A stretch of 64,000 nt of DNA from Methylomicrobium sp. wino1. GTDB lineage: Bacteria > Pseudomonadota > Gammaproteobacteria > Methylococcales > Methylomonadaceae. Shown here piece by piece: positions 61,917 to 64,000 of the stretch (its first letter is position 1; the number at the start of each line of letters is the position of its first letter). The stretch is from assembly GCF_003932755.1 (NCBI RefSeq), contig NZ_CP024202.1, positions 2,666,001 through 2,730,000 on the forward strand, given 5' to 3'. Under the pieces are notes generated by a model, which had not been told where the DNA came from, searched no databases, and worked only from the letters and a program-made list of their open reading frames with translations. Made by a program: the position numbers and the translations under genes.

Positions 61917-62900
61917 ATGAAAATTGCCATGATAGGCCTTGGAAAAATGGGCGCCAACATGAGCCGACGTTTAATGAAGCGCGGCCACGAAGTCGTCGTC
62001 TACGATGTCAACCCTGATAACGTGACGCAACTTGCCGGCGAGGGCGCGATTGCCTCCGCATCGCTGCAGGAATTGGCGCAGCTTTTACCAACGCCGCGCG
62101 CGGTCTGGCTGATGGTACCGGCCGGCGAAATTGTCGATAAAAGCATAACCGCACTTGGCACACTGTTGTCACCGGGAGACGCCATCATCGACGGCGGCAA
62201 CTCCTATTATAAAGACGATGTGAGACGGGCCGCGAAACTCAAAGCGCAAGGTATCGATTATCTGGATGTCGGCACCAGTGGCGGCACCTGGGGCATGGAG
62301 CGAGGCTATTCGCTGATGATAGGCGGCGATCGAGAGCCGGTGCAACGGTTGGAACCCATCTTCGCGGCGCTGGCGCCGGGGCGCGGCGATATTCCCGCGA
62401 CACCCAGCCGACGCAACTCCAACAGTACCGCCGAGCAGGGGTATTTACACTGCGGCCCGGTCGGTGCCGGCCATTTCGTCAAAATGATACACAACGGCAT
62501 AGAATACGGTCTGATGCAGGCCTATGCGGAAGGCTTCGACATTCTGCGCGGCGCGGCCTCCGAGGCTTTGGCGGACGGTTATCGCTACGATTTCAAGGTA
62601 GACGACGTCGCTGAAGTCTGGCGGCGCGGTAGTGTGATCGGCTCCTGGCTGCTGGATTTAACCGCGCAGGCACTGGCGGAAGATCCGGAACTGTCACAGT
62701 ACAGCGGTTACGTCACCGATTCCGGCGAAGGCCGCTGGACGGTCCAGGCCGCGGTCGAAGAAGCCGTATCGGCGGAAGTATTGACCGCCGCATTGTTTGC
62801 CCGTTTCCGTTCCCGCCAGGAGCATACCTTCGGCGAAAAAATGCTGTCGGCGATGCGGCAACAATTCGGCGGCCACATCGAAGCAGCCAAGGAGGGTTGA
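61917..62900 (+). CDS. gnd: 6-phosphogluconate dehydrogenase, decarboxylating (short type)
   Basis: A 327-residue enzyme oxidising 6-phosphogluconate to ribulose-5-phosphate and CO2. The NAD(P) motif is [21 protein letters not shown] at the N terminus. [21 protein letters not shown] and [21 protein letters not shown] hold the substrate and catalytic Lys/Asn sites. It is the short form (about 300-330) usually linked to NAD use, unlike the ~470-residue enterobacterial Gnd. CAGGAGAAC precedes the ATG. zwf follows after 2 bases, so the two are co-transcribed and form the dissimilatory hexose-phosphate branch known in RuMP-cycle methylotrophs. Confidence 0.95.
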   Translation: MKIAMIGLGKMGANMSRRLMKRGHEVVVYDVNPDNVTQLAGEGAIASASLQELAQLLPTPRAVWLMVPAGEIVDKSITALGTLLSPGDAIIDGGNSYYKDDVRRAAKLKAQGIDYLDVGTSGGTWGMERGYSLMIGGDREPVQRLEPIFAALAPGRGDIPATPSRRNSNSTAEQGYLHCGPVGAGHFVKMIHNGIEYGLMQAYAEGFDILRGAASEALADGYRYDFKVDDVAEVWRRGSVIGSWLLDLTAQALAEDPELSQYSGYVTDSGEGRWTVQAAVEEAVSAEVLTAALFARFRSRQEHTFGEKMLSAMRQQFGGHIEAAKEG

Positions 62901-62902
62901 AT

Positions 62903-64000
62903 ATGGCGATTAACATCCAAGCCGTGACCGATACACGCGCGGAAACCCCGGTTGAAACAGCGGAAGCCGGCATCATCGTCATTTTTGGCGCCACCGGCGA
63001 CTTGACCAAACGCAAACTGATGCCGGCCTTATGCCATATGGCTAGGGAAGGCGCGCTGACCGAAGCGTCGATTATTCTGGGCGTGGACCGTGTGCCGATG
63101 AGCGACGACGCATTCAGAATGGCCATGCAAGAAGCAGTCTGCGCGGCCAAGGGCAAAGCGGCCATCGAAACCCAGGAATCGCGCCGCTTCGCCAATCAGA
63201 TGCATTATTTTGCCGGCGACTTGCAAGACCCGGCCAGTTTTACCGCCTTGGCCGAGAGAATCCAGGAGCTGAACGGCGGTGCGTTGGGCAACCGCCTGTA
63301 TTATTGCGCCACCCCGCCAGCCTTGGTGAGCGATATCGTCAAAGGTTTGGCTCATGCCGGGCTGCATCAGGAGGCGGACGGTTGGGCGCGCATTATCATC
63401 GAAAAGCCCTTCGGCCACGATCTGGCTTCGGCGCAAGCGCTCAGTAAGGTGGTTGCCGACGTATTTCAGGAACATCAAATCTATCGGATCGACCATTACC
63501 TGGGCAAGGAAACGGTGCAGAACATGCTGTTTTTCCGCTTCGGCAATGCCTTGTTCGAACCGGTCTGGAATCGGCAGCATATCGATTATGTCGAGATTAC
63601 CGCCGCAGAAACTCTGGGTGTTGGACATAGAGGCGGTTATTACGAGCAGGCCGGGGCCTTGCGCGATATGGTCACCAATCACTTGATGCAATTGTTGGCC
63701 TTGATCGCCATGGAACCGCCCATCGCCTTCGAAGCCGACGCGGTGCGCGACGCCAAAATCCAGGTTTGGCGCTCGATCAAACCGATGACGGCGGCGGAAG
63801 TGGCGGAAAGAACCGTGCGCGGCCAATACGCGGACGGGGCGATGAACGGCGAGACGCTGCCGGCTTACCGGCGGGAACCGGGTATTGCAGCCGATTCAGG
63901 CACGGAAACCTATGTGGCCGCCGAATTTCGCATCGATAATTGGCGCTGGGCCGGGGTACCGTTTTATCTGCGCACCGGCAAGCGGCTGGCGCGCGGCGTC
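62903..64000 (+). CDS. zwf: Glucose-6-phosphate dehydrogenase, partial at window end
   Basis: The first 366 codons of Zwf, open to the window edge (the family is about 490-510 residues). GGAGG lies 10 bases before the [23 protein letters not shown] is the nucleotide-binding motif near residue 25; [17 protein letters not shown] and [22 protein letters not shown] (His-containing catalytic motif near 200) follow, then [11 protein letters not shown] at the end. It supplies 6-phosphogluconate to both gnd and edd-eda in this window. Confidence 0.97.
   Translation, partial: MAINIQAVTDTRAETPVETAEAGIIVIFGATGDLTKRKLMPALCHMAREGALTEASIILGVDRVPMSDDAFRMAMQEAVCAAKGKAAIETQESRRFANQMHYFAGDLQDPASFTALAERIQELNGGALGNRLYYCATPPALVSDIVKGLAHAGLHQEADGWARIIIEKPFGHDLASAQALSKVVADVFQEHQIYRIDHYLGKETVQNMLFFRFGNALFEPVWNRQHIDYVEITAAETLGVGHRGGYYEQAGALRDMVTNHLMQLLALIAMEPPIAFEADAVRDAKIQVWRSIKPMTAAEVAERTVRGQYADGAMNGETLPAYRREPGIAADSGTETYVAAEFRIDNWRWAGVPFYLRTGKRLARGV

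Overview
The window looks like a chromosomal segment of a gammaproteobacterial (type I) methanotroph or close methylotroph. This is inferred from two tandem MtdB-type methylene-tetrahydromethanopterin dehydrogenases and from a full set of Entner-Doudoroff and oxidative pentose-phosphate genes (edd, eda, gnd, zwf) beside a pyruvate dehydrogenase operon and citrate synthase. Carboxynorspermidine decarboxylase and GacA/UvrY-type signalling are also present. No methane or methanol oxidation gene lies in the window, so the assignment rests on C1-carrier and sugar-phosphate genes only. No rRNA or tRNA gene was recognised.

Region 1 (1-12.8 kb) is the downstream half of a type I-F CRISPR-Cas locus: the end of cas8f, then cas5f, cas7f and cas6f, overlapping or tightly spaced. 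A ParD-like antitoxin / zeta-like toxin pair sits between cas6f and the array. The toxin gene is split by a 170-bp miniature element with a perfect 8-bp target duplication. A leader with a boxA-like sequence and an IHF-site match precedes an array of 144 repeats and 143 spacers (4173-12783). Several spacer pairs hit the same or homologous protospacers, and some differ only at synonymous codon positions.

Region 2 (12.8-15.8 kb) is a small degraded accessory island between two ~190-bp direct repeats about 93% identical. It holds an IS3-family remnant, the 3' end of a methyltransferase gene, an apparently intact PIN-domain toxin-antitoxin pair and a collapsed restriction helicase-nuclease gene.

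Region 3 (15.8-64 kb) is mostly core chromosome: an L,D-transpeptidase; purN; aceE-aceF-lpdA; gltA; edd and eda; purE-purK; an Anbu proteasome homologue; a MotA/MotB-like pair; a GacA-type regulator; two mtdB genes; formyl-THF cyclo-ligase and nspC; HDOD and GGDEF-EAL proteins; PBP1b; redox and regulator genes; a pstSCAB operon; gnd and the start of zwf. Pyruvate dehydrogenase, citrate synthase and the Entner-Doudoroff/pentose-phosphate enzymes together cover sugar-phosphate cleavage, NAD(P)H supply and entry of pyruvate into the TCA cycle. The mtdB genes and the cyclo-ligase belong to C1-carrier metabolism.

The intergenic regions are rich in short non-coding repeats with terminal inverted repeats. 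At least four families are present, some sharing internal sequence, and one of them is the element that broke the toxin gene.
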